This document shows, in pieces, positions 9,361-19,272 of a stretch of DNA of 64,000 nucleotides (its first letter is position 1; each line of letters begins with the position of its first letter). The position numbers were made by a program, and so were the translations under genes. This DNA is from Arcobacter sp. FWKO B. GTDB lineage: Bacteria; Campylobacterota; Campylobacteria; Campylobacterales; Arcobacteraceae. The stretch is from positions 1,674,001-1,738,000 of the forward strand of contig NZ_CP041403.1 of NCBI RefSeq assembly GCF_014844135.1, in the 5' to 3' direction. The notes under the pieces were generated by a model. The model saw only the letters and a program-made list of their open reading frames with translations. It had not been told where the DNA came from and made no database searches.

Positions 9361-11448
9361 TTAACTTCTTTTTTTGATGATCTCGTCAGCAACATTTCTT
9401 GGTACTTCAGAATAGTGATCAAATACCATAGAGTATGTTCCTCTACCTTGAGTCATAGATCTAAGATCTGTTGAATATCCAAACATTTCTGATAATGGAA
9501 CATGAGCAGCAAGAAGTTTTATACCAGCTCTATCATCCATAGAATTGATTTGTCCTCTTCTTTTGTTAACATCACCGATAACATCTCCCATATAATCTTC
9601 AGGAACTTCGATTTCAACTTTCATCATAGGCTCTAAGATAACTGCACTTGCTTTTCTACAAGCTTCTTTGAAACCCATAGAACCAGCTAGTTTAAATGCC
9701 ATCTCAGATGAGTCAACCTCATGGTAGCTTCCATCATAAAGACTTACTTTAACATCCACTAGTGGATAACCAGCTAAGATACCACCTTGCATTGCTTCTT
9801 GGATACCTTTATCAACAGCAGGAATATACTCTTTTGGAATTACCCCACCTTTAATTTCGTTTACAAACTCATAACCTTTTCCAGCTTCTTGAGGCTCTAC
9901 TTTGATATGAACATGACCGAATTGTCCTCTACCACCAGATTGTTTAGCATATTTGTACTCTTGGTTTACGCTACCTCTAATAGTCTCTCTATAAGCAACT
10001 TGTGGAGCACCAACAACAGCTTCTACTTTAAACTCTCTTTTCATTCTATCTACAAGAATCTCTAGGTGAAGCTCACCCATTCCTGAAATAATAGTTTGTC
10101 CAGATTCTTCATCAGTATTTACTCTAAATGATGGATCTTCTTCAGCTAGTTTACCTAGTGCGATACCCATTTTTTCTTGGTCAGCTTTTGTTTTTGGCTC
10201 AACCGCAACAGAAATAACTGGTTCTGGGAATTCCATTCTTTCTAGGATAACTGGAGCTTTCTCATCACAAAGAGTATCCCCTGTAGTTGTAGATTTTAGA
10301 CCAACTACTGCACCGATTTCACCAGCATATAGTTCTTTGATCTCTTCTCTTTTGTTTGCGTGCATTTTAAGAATTCTTCCGATTCTTTCTTTCTTACCTT
10401 TAGTAGTATTTGTTACATAAGTACCACTTTCAAGTTTTCCTCTATAGATTCTTGTAAATGTAAGTTGTCCAACAAATGGGTCAGTCATGATTTTAAATGC
10501 AAGTCCAGCTAAAGCACCATCATCAGTAGATTCTACTGCGATAGGATTTCCATCCATATCTTCACCTTTGATGTTTGTAACTTCAGTTGGTGCAGGTAAA
10601 TAATCAACAACAGCGTCAAGCATAGTTTGAACACCTTTGTTTTTGAATGATGTACCACATACCATTGGAGTAATAGCCATTGATAAACAACCAGCTTTTA
10701 TACCAGCTCTAATTTCATCAATTGTTAATTCTTCACCGTTAAGGTATTTTTCCATTAACTCTTCGATTTGTTCAGCTGCTGCTTCAACCATTTTTTCTCT
10801 ATATTCAGTTGCTTTGTCTACTAAGTTTGCAGGAATTTCTTCTATATCATAAGCTGCACCCATAGTTTCATCATTCCAAACATATGCCTTCATTGTAACT
10901 AAATCAATTACACCTTTGAAGTTTTCTTCAGCTCCGATTGGGATTTGAAGTGGAACTGGTTTAGCCATAAGTCTTGATTCAACTTGTTTTTCAACATTGT
11001 AAAAATCAGCACCAGTTCTGTCCATTTTATTTACATATATAATTCTAGGCACTCCATATTTATTTGCTTGTCTCCAAACAGTTTCAGATTGTGGTTGAAC
11101 CCCACCAACTGAACAAAATACAGCAACTGCACCATCAAGAACCCTCATAGATCTCTCAACTTCGATTGTAAAGTCAACGTGACCTGGAGTGTCTATGATG
11201 TTAATTTGGATTTCTTCATTTTGTCTATTTTTCCAAGAACAAGTTGTAGCAGCAGATGTAATTGTAATACCTCTTTCTTGCTCTTGCTCCATCCAGTCCA
11301 TTGTTGCAGCACCATCGTGTACCTCACCTATTTTATGTGATACACCTGTATAGAATAAAATTCTTTCAGTAGTAGTAGTTTTTCCAGCATCTATGTGAGC
11401 AGCAATACCAATATTTCTAACACGGTTTAGGGGTGTTTTTCTTGCCAT
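9361..11448 (-). CDS. fusA: Translation elongation factor G
   Basis: Ribosomal translocase GTPase of 695 residues. The G1 motif AHIDAGKTT is near residue 17, DTPGHVDF is the G3 motif and NKMDR the G4 motif. The C-terminal domains IV and V end in the usual DEIIKKR. ATG at 11448 (MARKTPLN) is chosen because AAAGGTGATAAA precedes it; the 24 extra in-frame codons upstream have no family counterpart. It is third in the rpsL-rpsG-fusA operon. tuf is not adjacent and lies at 16944 on the other strand. Confidence 0.97.
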   Translation of the reverse strand: MARKTPLNRVRNIGIAAHIDAGKTTTTERILFYTGVSHKIGEVHDGAATMDWMEQEQERGITITSAATTCSWKNRQNEEIQINIIDTPGHVDFTIEVERSMRVLDGAVAVFCSVGGVQPQSETVWRQANKYGVPRIIYVNKMDRTGADFYNVEKQVESRLMAKPVPLQIPIGAEENFKGVIDLVTMKAYVWNDETMGAAYDIEEIPANLVDKATEYREKMVEAAAEQIEELMEKYLNGEELTIDEIRAGIKAGCLSMAITPMVCGTSFKNKGVQTMLDAVVDYLPAPTEVTNIKGEDMDGNPIAVESTDDGALAGLAFKIMTDPFVGQLTFTRIYRGKLESGTYVTNTTKGKKERIGRILKMHANKREEIKELYAGEIGAVVGLKSTTTGDTLCDEKAPVILERMEFPEPVISVAVEPKTKADQEKMGIALGKLAEEDPSFRVNTDEESGQTIISGMGELHLEILVDRMKREFKVEAVVGAPQVAYRETIRGSVNQEYKYAKQSGGRGQFGHVHIKVEPQEAGKGYEFVNEIKGGVIPKEYIPAVDKGIQEAMQGGILAGYPLVDVKVSLYDGSYHEVDSSEMAFKLAGSMGFKEACRKASAVILEPMMKVEIEVPEDYMGDVIGDVNKRRGQINSMDDRAGIKLLAAHVPLSEMFGYSTDLRSMTQGRGTYSMVFDHYSEVPRNVADEIIKKRS

Positions 11449-11543
11449 TTTATCACCTTTTATGATTTTATCTTTAATATTCTGTTTTTCAAAGGTTTCC
11501 GACTTGTGGTGCTTAAGCACACAACAAGTTCGGTGCGAAGCCT

Positions 11544-11569
11544 AAAATCGTGAAGCAGTTCACGATTTT
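11544..11569 (-). terminator. Hairpin in the rpsG-fusA spacer
   Basis: An 11-bp perfect stem AAAATCGTGAA/TTCACGATTTT with a 4-nt loop, directly after the rpsG stop codon. On the minus strand the T-rich arm ends the stem. It may act as a partial terminator or a processing site that sets fusA level relative to the ribosomal proteins. Confidence 0.6.
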
Positions 11570-11579
11570 GGACGGCTTC

Positions 11580-12050
<471 letters not shown>

Positions 12051-12057
12051 CTATCCT

Positions 12058-12465
12058 TTATTTCTTTTTACCAGTTGTTGCAGCAGCTTGACCTGGTTTT
12101 GGTCTTTTTGTACCATATTTAGATCTTGAAACTCTTCTATTAGCAACACCTGCTGTATCTAAAGCACCTCTAACGATGTGGTATTTAACCCCTGGTAAGT
12201 CTTTTACCCTACCGCCTCTTACAAGTACGATTGAGTGCTCTTGAAGGTTGTGACCCTCACCACCGATATATGAAATAACCTCAAAACCTGATGTTAATCT
12301 AACTTTAGCAACTTTTCTTAAAGCCGAGTTAGGTTTTTTTGGAGTTGTTGTATAAACTCTTGTACAAACGCCTCTTCTTTGAGGACATTTTACAAGTGCA
12401 GGTGATTTTGATTTTTTCACCACTTTTGCTCTTTCTTTTCTTACGAGCTGATTAATTGTAGGCAT
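12058..12465 (-). CDS. rpsL: 30S ribosomal protein S12
   Basis: Decoding-centre protein. [13 protein letters not shown]-type sequence holds the lysine near position 43 that is altered in streptomycin resistance; here it is the sensitive-type lysine. [13 protein letters not shown] is the second conserved loop. The length of 135 exceeds the common 123-128 because of a C-terminal [10 protein letters not shown] extension. First gene of the str operon, with a TATAAT at 12589-12594 upstream. Confidence 0.97.
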   Translation of the reverse strand: MPTINQLVRKERAKVVKKSKSPALVKCPQRRGVCTRVYTTTPKKPNSALRKVAKVRLTSGFEVISYIGGEGHNLQEHSIVLVRGGRVKDLPGVKYHIVRGALDTAGVANRRVSRSKYGTKRPKPGQAAATTGKKK

Positions 12466-12588
12466 ATGTTTCCTTTCTTGTTATATGAGTTAAACAGCAC
12501 AATATGTGCTATTTGTCTTCTCTTGTGATAAGTGATTAACGCTTATCAATACTACTCAATCCAGAAAGTTTTCTGAAAAAAGTTTGTG

Positions 12589-12594
12589 ATTATA
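12589..12594 (-). promoter_or_regulatory. Putative -10 box of the rpsL-rpsG-fusA operon
   Basis: AAGTATAATCAC on the minus strand, about 125 bp before rpsL. It leaves a long leader that contains an imperfect stem-loop (AAGCGTTAATCACTT region), a plausible site for control by a ribosomal protein. No recognised S7-binding motif could be confirmed by eye. Confidence 0.5.
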
Positions 12595-12627
12595 CTTAAA
12601 GATAGCTTAGTCGAAGCTTAACTAATA

Positions 12628-13926
12628 TTAAGATTGGATGGAGAATAGAAGTTGTAATATTTTTTTTATTTTGATATTTTTGTATTTTGTGTACTTATTG
12701 ATAGTAAGTGAGTCATTTTCAAATTGTAAAAGACTAAGACTTTTTTTCTTCTCTTTTAGTAGATATGGCTTGACACTATAGTAATATTTAATCCTTTTAT
12801 TTATTAAATTCTCATCATTAAATATCACAACAGTTGGAATCAAAAAAATATCGCTTATATGATATGTAGAAGTATCAGCTGTTATGATATAGTCACTTTG
12901 AGAAATTATATATATAAAATCAAATAAGCTTTTTGAGTACTTTGACAAATCAAAAAACGAGTCATCTTCAAATTTTTCTATTTTTAAAGCACTAACTATT
13001 ATATTATCACATTCAACTACAAGTTGTTTAAGTAGTGAGACTGCTATATCTTTTGGTAGACTTCTATCTATATTTGGTGAATATGGGTGAAAAAGTATGA
13101 GTTTAGATTTTGCTTTGAGTTGTTCTATTTCTTTTTTTAGCTCAACAGATGGTTCGTAGTTGTTAAGTTGTATTTGGTTGTGTTTTGAATTTGATGGTAT
13201 AAGTTTGTAATTTATACCAAATTTATATAAATAAGCATCTACAAAAGGAAGCTGTTCAAAAAAGATAGTTTCATTTAGACTAGAGTTATCAATATAGTAG
13301 TCATATTCACATAAGGACTTGACACTTATAGCTAAAGGAAGTACTTTATTGATAAAAGGTGCATTTTCTATTAGATCTTTGTCTCTTTTATAGTATGGGT
13401 TTTCTGCACTTTCTAAGAATATGTCTATATTTATATTTCTAAATTTTTTTTGTAATGATGTATATAATATTCTTACAGAACTCAAAGCACAAATAATTTC
13501 ACCGATATCTCTTCCAATACCACCAATTATTGCTATAGAAATCTCTTTTTTATGTGTATTTAATTGTGAAAATATATCACAAAATATCTCATTTTTATAA
13601 AGATTATTTGTTGTATATTGAGAAATATTATTTAAAAAAGTTTGATTTTTCTTTTTTTGTCTTTGTTGTAAAAATTCATTTTTGTTACTTACTCCAAGTT
13701 CAATTGGAAATTCTTTGAAAGATGTAATTTTTTTTTCATCTACAATTATCCCTTTGTAGTTACTCCCAACTTTTTCAAATATTTTTTTTACTGCCTCATA
13801 ATCATTATAAGTAGTGATATAAATATTTTCGTTTGTGTCACCACTTTTTGTACTTTTAGTTAAATTAACTAAAGAGTTGTCAGCAATTTTTATGTTAATA
13901 TTTTGACTAACTTTAAAAAATATCAT
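12628..13926 (-). CDS. Glycosyltransferase family 9-like protein (heptosyltransferase type)
   Basis: A 432-residue protein. Its C-terminal half has GT9 features: LILFHPYSPN (nucleotide-sugar loop, near residue 275), SLPKDIAVSLLKQL, then DYIITADTSTYHISDIFLIPTVVIF, which matches the heptosyltransferase pattern of an acidic residue and a Thr-Ser-His triad. The N-terminal half is poorly conserved. It overlaps the upstream U32 gene by 4 bp (ATGA), so the two are coupled. A role in lipooligosaccharide or another surface glycan is likely. The acceptor is unknown, and an N-terminal non-GT domain is possible. Confidence 0.7.
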   Translation of the reverse strand: MIFFKVSQNINIKIADNSLVNLTKSTKSGDTNENIYITTYNDYEAVKKIFEKVGSNYKGIIVDEKKITSFKEFPIELGVSNKNEFLQQRQKKKNQTFLNNISQYTTNNLYKNEIFCDIFSQLNTHKKEISIAIIGGIGRDIGEIICALSSVRILYTSLQKKFRNINIDIFLESAENPYYKRDKDLIENAPFINKVLPLAISVKSLCEYDYYIDNSSLNETIFFEQLPFVDAYLYKFGINYKLIPSNSKHNQIQLNNYEPSVELKKEIEQLKAKSKLILFHPYSPNIDRSLPKDIAVSLLKQLVVECDNIIVSALKIEKFEDDSFFDLSKYSKSLFDFIYIISQSDYIITADTSTYHISDIFLIPTVVIFNDENLINKRIKYYYSVKPYLLKEKKKSLSLLQFENDSLTINKYTKYKNIKIKKILQLLFSIQS

Positions 13927-15197
13927 ATCTCTTCATCAACTTGAACTCTAAAAATAGTTAAATATGGAAGTTTGCAAGGGAGTTTGATTGGATTGATATT
14001 GCCACTATGTACACTTTCAAGTTCTTTGTCACTTTGAGTTAATATCTTTTTAAATGTAATATAGTATGTTCCATCAATAAGTTCAATTTTTCCTATCTCA
14101 TTATCACATAAAGGGATAAGAGTATTATTTGGTGTGAAAATCTCTACTTTTTCATTTGGATATATTTTATACTTACATAAAAAATGTTCACCATCTTCTA
14201 AAACAAGCCCACTCACTTCATAGCTTCCCTTACTCATAGCATATTCTAAGTTTTGAGCATCATTTTTTTCAAATGGTCTATGAACTAAATATGCATCTGT
14301 AAAGCCTCTGTTTTTTGTTGTGTAAAGCTCTTTTTGGTATTTGTCTTTGTCAAAGCAACCAGCATAATAGTCATCTATAGCATTTTTGTACGCTTTTGCT
14401 GTTACTGCTGCATAGTATGAAGATTTTGTACGCCCTTCAATCTTAAGGCTATCTACAGCACCACTACTAAGTATCTCATCAATATGAGAAGCTAGATTCA
14501 TATCTTTTGCGTTAAATATATAAGTACCTACATCTTTTTCTTCTTCAAGTCTAAATAAAGTACCATGTTCTTCATTTGCAACATACATTGTGTAATCAAA
14601 TCTACAATCATTTGCACAACTTCCTCTGTTTGGAACTCTACCCATTTGAACAGCACTAATAAGACATCTTCCACTATATGCAAAACACATAGAGCCATGT
14701 ACAAATATCTCTATTTCCAAATCTGGAAGATACTTCTTTATTTCTATAACATCTTTTAGGCTTATTTCTCTAGCAGCTATTATCCTTCTAACTCCCATAT
14801 CATAATAAACCTGTGCATCAAGGTAATTCATAACATTAGCTTGAGTTGATAAATGTATAGGAATATGTGGAGCGATATCACGACAAAGTTTTACAACACC
14901 AGGTGTTGCAACTATTATAGCATCTGGATTAAGTGCAGCGATATTTGCAATATGTTTTTTTAGAAGCTCAATTTGTGAGTTAAAAGGAAAACCATTGATT
15001 GTTGCATAAACTTTTTTACCTAAGCTATGTGCATAATCAATTCCTTCTTTAAATGTTTCAAAGGTAAATTCCTTACCACTTCTAATTCTTAAAGAAAAAT
15101 GGCTCACTCCACCATATACTGCATCAGCTCCATAACTAAGAGCAATTTTTAATTTTTCAAGATTTCCTGCTGGAGATAATAATTCAACTTTTTTCAT
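13923..15197 (-). CDS. U32 family peptidase / tRNA hydroxylation protein (TrhP/YegQ-like)
   Basis: Begins VELLSPAGNLEKLKIAL and has GADAVYGG and the U32 signature EIFVHGSMCFAYSGRC near residue 165. Four cysteines around SGRCLIS and GSCANDC fit the Fe-S cluster reported for this family. YegQ/TrhP proteins act in prephenate-dependent 5-hydroxyuridine formation at tRNA position 34. True peptidase activity is doubtful for most members. ATG at 15197 is chosen because AGGA lies about 7 nt upstream; 11 extra in-frame codons exist. It is translationally coupled to the GT9-like gene. Confidence 0.88.
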   Translation of the reverse strand: MKKVELLSPAGNLEKLKIALSYGADAVYGGVSHFSLRIRSGKEFTFETFKEGIDYAHSLGKKVYATINGFPFNSQIELLKKHIANIAALNPDAIIVATPGVVKLCRDIAPHIPIHLSTQANVMNYLDAQVYYDMGVRRIIAAREISLKDVIEIKKYLPDLEIEIFVHGSMCFAYSGRCLISAVQMGRVPNRGSCANDCRFDYTMYVANEEHGTLFRLEEEKDVGTYIFNAKDMNLASHIDEILSSGAVDSLKIEGRTKSSYYAAVTAKAYKNAIDDYYAGCFDKDKYQKELYTTKNRGFTDAYLVHRPFEKNDAQNLEYAMSKGSYEVSGLVLEDGEHFLCKYKIYPNEKVEIFTPNNTLIPLCDNEIGKIELIDGTYYITFKKILTQSDKELESVHSGNINPIKLPCKLPYLTIFRVQVDEEI

Positions 15198-15332
15198 CAC
15201 AATCCTAATAGATTTTTGTTTATTATACACTAAATAATCTTACAAATTTTATTAACTATAAAAATAGAAAAATATGTAAAATGAATATTTTTTGAAATTT
15301 AAGCTAAAATTAAGTCGAAACTACTAAAAAGT

Positions 15333-15354
15333 TACACATTTTCTACACCTTTTA
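15333..15354 (+). promoter_or_regulatory. 11-bp direct repeat, candidate OmpR-type operator
   Basis: TACACATTTTC (15333-15343) is followed directly by TACACCTTTTA (15344-15354). Two tandem copies at 11-bp spacing are the usual geometry for an OmpR/PhoB dimer. They end 3 bp before the TATAAT at 15358-15363 and so replace the -35 region. Autoregulation by the regulator encoded just downstream is the simplest reading. Confidence 0.5.
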
Positions 15355-15357
15355 TAT

Positions 15358-15363
15358 TATAAT
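15358..15363 (+). promoter_or_regulatory. Putative -10 box of the OmpR-type regulator
   Basis: TATAAT 25 bp before the regulator start, immediately downstream of the tandem 11-bp repeat. Confidence 0.5.
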
Positions 15364-15388
15364 AGAAGAAAAATTTATTGGGATGGAA

Positions 15389-16036
15389 ATGAAAATATTT
15401 CTTATTGAAGATGATATATACTTAAATACATTAATTTGTGATGTATTGCAAACACAAGGATACGAAGTTGTGACATTTGCTGATGGTGCAAAAGCAGTTA
15501 GTGCATTAGATGAAAGGAGTGATTTATATATAATAGATTTATCACTTCCAAACATAAGTGGTTTTGATATACTTAAAAAAATAAATAGCTTAGGTAAAAA
15601 TACAGCTGTTATAATAATAAGTGCAGAAGATAATATAGATACGATATTACAAGCTTACAATTTAGGATGTCAAGATTATATAAAAAAACCTTTTGATGTT
15701 AAAGAGCTTTTAGCAAAAGTATCGTTGATAGAGAAAAAGCAACCAAAAACAAAAGTTAAATTGTCAGATAATTGTTATTATGATATTAGTAAAAAAATGT
15801 TATATGTAAATAATATGGTTGTTCAACTTACTCAAAAAGAAAATCTATTGTTACATTTACTAGTATTAAATATAGGAGATACAGTAACAAAAGAAGAAGC
15901 AGAAAAATATATCTGGGGAGAGTATATAGATAATGGATATGTAAGACAGCTAATAAGTAAGCTTAGAAAAAAACTTGGTTGTGCAAAAATTTTAAACCAT
16001 TCAGGTAATGGATATAGGTTGGAAATAAATGCATAG
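15389..16036 (+). CDS. OmpR/PhoB-family response regulator
   Basis: A 215-residue two-domain regulator. The receiver domain (1-118) has the acidic pair in IEDD, the phosphoacceptor Asp in IIDLSLPN near residue 50, and the lysine in KKPFD near 100. The C-terminal winged helix (about 125-213) ends in the usual GNGYRLEI. No histidine kinase is adjacent, so it is an orphan here. ATG at 15389 is preferred; an in-frame ATG at 15383 directly abuts GGG. Regulation of its own promoter is suggested by the 11-bp repeats upstream. Confidence 0.92.
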   Translation: MKIFLIEDDIYLNTLICDVLQTQGYEVVTFADGAKAVSALDERSDLYIIDLSLPNISGFDILKKINSLGKNTAVIIISAEDNIDTILQAYNLGCQDYIKKPFDVKELLAKVSLIEKKQPKTKVKLSDNCYYDISKKMLYVNNMVVQLTQKENLLLHLLVLNIGDTVTKEEAEKYIWGEYIDNGYVRQLISKLRKKLGCAKILNHSGNGYRLEINA

Positions 16037-16220
16037 GTTAAGTGGAGTTGATTTTGAGTTTTTAAACTATTATTATATAGACTCAAACTCATTTATGCTT
16101 GCTGATAATAAAGTATCTACTGCATTAATTATGAGAGAATTAACGACAATAGTTAATATATTAGAGGAGTATAGGGTACTATTTGAGGTAGATGAGGGGT
16201 ATAATATCCATATTTTTTAA
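16029..16220 (+). CDS. Small hypothetical protein (63 aa)
   Basis: The frame overlaps the end of the response regulator by 8 bp and is preceded by GGAAATAA, a usable Shine-Dalgarno. The product is acidic (MHRLSGVDFEF, then an LEEYRVLFEVDEG-like end) with no membrane segment or known motif. Overlap and spacing argue for a real coupled gene; the lack of any recognised homologue argues for caution. Confidence 0.4.
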   Translation: MHRLSGVDFEFLNYYYIDSNSFMLADNKVSTALIMRELTTIVNILEEYRVLFEVDEGYNIHIF

Positions 16221-16258
16221 GAAATTTGCAAAAAAATTGAAATTTGTCTAAAAAACCC

Positions 16259-16287
16259 TTGACAAAAAGATTTTTTTTTTGTACAAT
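16259..16287 (+). promoter_or_regulatory. Strong sigma-70-type promoter of the tRNA-tuf operon
   Basis: A perfect -35 TTGACA (16259-16264), a 17-bp spacer and -10 TACAAT (16282-16287). The spacer contains a run of ten T residues (16271-16280). The start site would fall near 16294, 30 bp before tRNA-Thr. A perfect -35 box is unusual for this phylum and fits a highly expressed stable-RNA operon. Confidence 0.8.
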
Positions 16288-16323
16288 TTCGTCACTTTTT
16301 TAAAGAGTATCGTTTTTAAAGAA

Positions 16324-16399
16324 GCTGGTGTAGCTCAGTTGGTAGAGCAGCTGATTTGTAATCAGCAGGTCGGGGGTTCAAGTCCCTTCACCAGCTCCA
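16324..16399 (+). tRNA. tRNA-Thr (anticodon TGT)
   Basis: A 76-nt cloverleaf. Acceptor GCTGGTG/CACCAGC, anticodon stem CTGAT around loop TTTGTAA giving anticodon TGT, T-loop GGTTCAAGTCC, encoded CCA. First gene of the tRNA cluster ahead of tuf. Confidence 0.96.
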
Positions 16400-16458
16400 T
16401 TTTGTTGTTTATGCGTGATTTTACCAAATCAGCGCTGGACCATATTAATATTACTAGA

Positions 16459-16543
16459 GGTGAGGTTGGAGAGCGGTCAAATCCAGGAGACTGTAAATCT
16501 CCCGCTTATAGCTTCGAAGGTTCAAATCCTTCTCTCACCACCA
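16459..16543 (+). tRNA. tRNA-Tyr (anticodon GTA)
   Basis: An 85-nt class II tRNA with a long variable arm. The anticodon loop CTGTAAA gives GTA; the acceptor pairs GGTGAGG with TCTCACC including one G-U; CCA is encoded. Tyr with a long variable arm is the normal bacterial form. Confidence 0.95.
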
Positions 16544-16552
16544 CTTTATGAT

Positions 16553-16629
16553 GCGGGTGTAGCTCAGTTGGCTAGAGCTTCTGCCTTCCAAGCAGATTGT
16601 CGCGCGTTCGAGTCGCGTCACCCGCTCCA
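16553..16629 (+). tRNA. tRNA-Gly (anticodon TCC)
   Basis: A 77-nt cloverleaf. Acceptor GCGGGTG/CACCCGC, anticodon loop CTTCCAA giving TCC, T-loop GTTCGAGTC, CCA encoded. Confidence 0.95.
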
Positions 16630-16771
16630 TATTTTATGATTGATATTGATAATGGGAGCTGAGTTATACGCATCCTTTTATAACTCTAAATAATCCTCCA
16701 TTTAATTAATGTTCAAATCTATCAATCAATGTATATTTTGGGTACTGTAAGTTTACTTACAAGTTTTGTTT

Positions 16772-16846
<75 letters not shown>

Positions 16847-16870
16847 GCTCTAAGCTATATAGACAATATT

Positions 16871-16912
16871 CCCTCTGATTAGATTAGCTATTAGGCTTAT
16901 CTACTCAGAGGG
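16871..16912 (+). other. Hairpin in the tuf leader
   Basis: CCCTCTGA (16871-16878) pairs with TCAGAGGG (16905-16912), extended by weaker pairs. No T-tract follows, so a processing or stability element between tRNA-Thr and tuf is more likely than a terminator. Confidence 0.5.
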
Positions 16913-16943
16913 CAAAAGCTTTAAATTTTTAAAAGGAAATAAG

Positions 16944-18143
16944 ATGGCTAAAGAAAAGTTTTCAAGAAATAAACCACACGTAAATATAGGTACTATTGGT
17001 CACGTTGACCATGGTAAAACAACATTAACTGCTGCAATTTCAGCTGTTCTTGCAACAAAAGGTCTTTGTGAAATGAAAGACTATGATAATATCGATAACG
17101 CTCCAGAAGAGAGAGAAAGAGGTATTACAATTGCAACATCTCATATTGAGTATGAAACAGAAAATAGACACTATGCACATGTTGACTGCCCAGGTCACGC
17201 GGATTATGTTAAAAACATGATTACTGGTGCTGCTCAAATGGACGGTGCTATCCTAGTTGTTTCTGCAGCTGATGGTCCTATGCCACAAACAAGAGAGCAT
17301 ATCCTTCTTTCTAAACAAGTTGGTGTTCCATACATCGTTGTTTTCATGAACAAAGCTGATATGGTTGATGATGCTGAATTATTAGAGTTAGTTGAAATGG
17401 AAATTAGAGAACTTTTAAGTTCATATGACTTCCCAGGTGATGATACTCCTATCGTTGCTGGTTCTGCTTTACAAGCTTTAAATGAAGCTAAAGCTGGAAA
17501 TGTTGCTGAGTGGGGTCAAAAAATTCTTGATCTTATGGCTGCAGTTGATAGTTATATTCCAACTCCACAAAGAGATACAGATAAAGATTTCTTAATGCCA
17601 GTTGAGGATGTTTTCTCAATCGCAGGTAGAGGTACTGTTGTAACTGGAAGAATCGAAAGAGGAACTATTAAACTTGCTGAAACTATCGAAATAGTTGGTA
17701 TGAGAGATACTCAAACTACAACTGTTACTGGTATAGAAATGTTCAGAAAAGAAATGGATCAAGGTGTTGCTGGTGATAACTGTGGTATTCTTTTAAGAGG
17801 TATCAAAAAAGATGATGTACAAAGAGGTCAAGTTCTTTGTAAACCAAAATCAATTACACCACACACAAAATTTGAGTGTGAAGTTTATATCCTTTCAAAA
17901 GAGGAAGGTGGTAGACATACTCCATTCTTCAGCGGTTATAGACCACAATTTTATGTAAGAACAACGGATGTTACAGGTTCAGTTACATTACCAGAAGGTA
18001 CAGAAATGGTTATGCCAGGTGATAATGTAAAAATGACTGTTGAACTAGTTGCTCCAATCGCTATGGAAGAGCAAACAAGATTTGCTATTAGAGAAGGTGG
18101 AAGAACTGTAGGTGCTGGAGTTGTTTCTAAAATTCTTGCATAA
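16944..18143 (+). CDS. tuf: Translation elongation factor Tu
   Basis: Delivers aminoacyl-tRNA to the ribosome. 399 residues; G1 GHVDHGKTT at 18-26, G3 DCPGHADY, G4 NKAD. Domains 2 and 3 are complete, ending [24 protein letters not shown] precedes the ATG. The order tRNAs-tuf-rpmG-tRNA-Trp-secE-nusG-rplKAJL-rpoBC is the ancestral bacterial tufB locus. It is the only tuf gene in this window. Confidence 0.98.
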   Translation: MAKEKFSRNKPHVNIGTIGHVDHGKTTLTAAISAVLATKGLCEMKDYDNIDNAPEERERGITIATSHIEYETENRHYAHVDCPGHADYVKNMITGAAQMDGAILVVSAADGPMPQTREHILLSKQVGVPYIVVFMNKADMVDDAELLELVEMEIRELLSSYDFPGDDTPIVAGSALQALNEAKAGNVAEWGQKILDLMAAVDSYIPTPQRDTDKDFLMPVEDVFSIAGRGTVVTGRIERGTIKLAETIEIVGMRDTQTTTVTGIEMFRKEMDQGVAGDNCGILLRGIKKDDVQRGQVLCKPKSITPHTKFECEVYILSKEEGGRHTPFFSGYRPQFYVRTTDVTGSVTLPEGTEMVMPGDNVKMTVELVAPIAMEEQTRFAIREGGRTVGAGVVSKILA

Positions 18144-18171
18144 TTGCATATAAAGAAACAAAGGTAAAACT

Positions 18172-18342
18172 ATGGCAAAAGGTATTAGAATTAAAATAGG
18201 ATTAAAATGTCAAGAGAGTGGAGAAATTAACTACACTACTTGGAAAAATCCTAAAACTCACACTGAAAAGTTTGAAGTTAAAAAATATTGTCCAAGATTA
18301 AAAAAACACACACTTCATAAAGAAGTTAAGTTAAAATCTTAA
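18172..18342 (+). CDS. rpmG: 50S ribosomal protein L33
   Basis: A 56-residue protein beginning [13 protein letters not shown]. It has the L33 signatures [10 protein letters not shown] and [15 protein letters not shown]. Only two of the zinc-type cysteines remain (after GLK and in YCP), so this is the reduced C-minus-like form. It lies 28 bp after tuf with AAAGGTAAAACT upstream. Confidence 0.95.
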   Translation: MAKGIRIKIGLKCQESGEINYTTWKNPKTHTEKFEVKKYCPRLKKHTLHKEVKLKS

Positions 18343-18369
18343 AAAATAAGGTGCTGAGATTTAGGTACT

Positions 18370-18394
18370 AGACACTGAGTTTTTCTCAGTGTCT
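18370..18394 (+). other. Hairpin between rpmG and tRNA-Trp
   Basis: A perfect 10-bp stem AGACACTGAG/CTCAGTGTCT with a TTTTT loop, extended on both sides by imperfect pairing. It may separate the rpmG mRNA from tRNA-Trp by processing. No T-tract follows, so termination is unlikely. Confidence 0.6.
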
Positions 18395-18424
18395 TAGTCA
18401 CTAATAATCTTAGTAACTTCCCAC

Positions 18425-18500
18425 AGGTCAGTAGCTCCAATGGTAGAGCATCGGATTCCAAATCCGAGTGATGGGGGTTCGAGTCCCTCCTGGCCTGCCA
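18425..18500 (+). tRNA. tRNA-Trp (anticodon CCA)
   Basis: A 76-nt cloverleaf. Acceptor AGGTCAG/CTGGCCT with one G-U, anticodon loop ATTCCAAAT region giving CCA, discriminator G as in bacterial tRNA-Trp, CCA encoded. Its position before secE is conserved in many bacteria. Confidence 0.96.
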
Positions 18501-18547
18501 CTTTAAAAAAATATTATACATATTCGATAATTTAACAAAGGTATAAA

Positions 18548-18730
18548 GTGAATAAATTAGTATCATATTACAATCATTCAAAAGAAGAGTTGTCAAAAGT
18601 TATATTCCCTATTAAAGAGCAAGTAAGAAGTGCTTATATGTCTGTTTTTGTGGTAGTTACTGTGATAACAATATTTTTAGCGTTGGTTGATTTGATAATG
18701 TCATTTACTTTATCATCTTTTATAGGATAA
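18548..18730 (+). CDS. secE: Preprotein translocase subunit SecE
   Basis: A 60-residue single-span protein. It has the SecE cytoplasmic amphipathic motif EELSKVIFP followed by one membrane helix (about residues 30-53). It uses a GTG start with AAAGG upstream. It lies between tRNA-Trp and nusG, the conserved place for secE. Confidence 0.93.
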   Translation: MNKLVSYYNHSKEELSKVIFPIKEQVRSAYMSVFVVVTVITIFLALVDLIMSFTLSSFIG

Positions 18731-18733
18731 CTT

Positions 18734-19261
18734 ATGGCACATAAATGGTATGCAATTCAAACACACTCAGGTAGTGAGCTTTCTGTAAAAAGAGCATTAG
18801 AAAAATTAGCTTCAGAAATGGGTGATGGTAAAATAGCAGAAGTTGTTGTTCCAACTGAAGATCTTATTGAAGTTAAGAAAAATAAAAAAGTTATTATAGA
18901 AAAACCACTATATCCAGCTTATGCATTTGCAAAAATTGATTTGGATATTGCTTTATGGCACAAAATTCAATCAATGTCAAAAGTTGGAAGATTTATTGGT
19001 GAATCTAAAAAACCTACTCCTCTATCAGATAAAGATATTAATCAAATATTAGAAAAAGTAAATAACAGAACTGCTCCTAAACCTAAAGTTTCATTCCAAA
19101 CAGGTGAAACTGTAAGGATAAATGAAGGACCTTTCTCTAACTTTAATGGTATAGTTGAAGATTTTGATTTAAGTTCAGGACAGTTGAAATTAAATGTTTC
19201 AATATTTGGTAGAAACACTCCAGTTGAGATATCTTATACTCAGGTAGAAAGAATCGTATGA
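18734..19261 (+). CDS. nusG: Transcription termination/antitermination factor NusG
   Basis: A 175-residue RNA polymerase-binding factor. The N-terminal NGN domain begins KWYAIQTHSGSE and includes LYPAYAFAKI. The C-terminal KOW domain has GETVRINEGPFSNFNG. It starts 3 bp after secE. Confidence 0.97.
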   Translation: MAHKWYAIQTHSGSELSVKRALEKLASEMGDGKIAEVVVPTEDLIEVKKNKKVIIEKPLYPAYAFAKIDLDIALWHKIQSMSKVGRFIGESKKPTPLSDKDINQILEKVNNRTAPKPKVSFQTGETVRINEGPFSNFNGIVEDFDLSSGQLKLNVSIFGRNTPVEISYTQVERIV

Positions 19262-19272
19262 TATATGAGAAT

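Noticed and set aside
16279-16639. Two plus-strand ORFs overlapping the tRNA-Thr, tRNA-Tyr and tRNA-Gly genes
   Set aside because: They are translations of tRNA genes (for example the GGSSPFTS- and ESRHP-like products), a classic annotation artefact.
18339-18596. Minus-strand ORF with RRDSNPHHSDLESDALP-type product
   Set aside because: It is the antisense of tRNA-Trp and of the rpmG spacer hairpin; known false ORF type.
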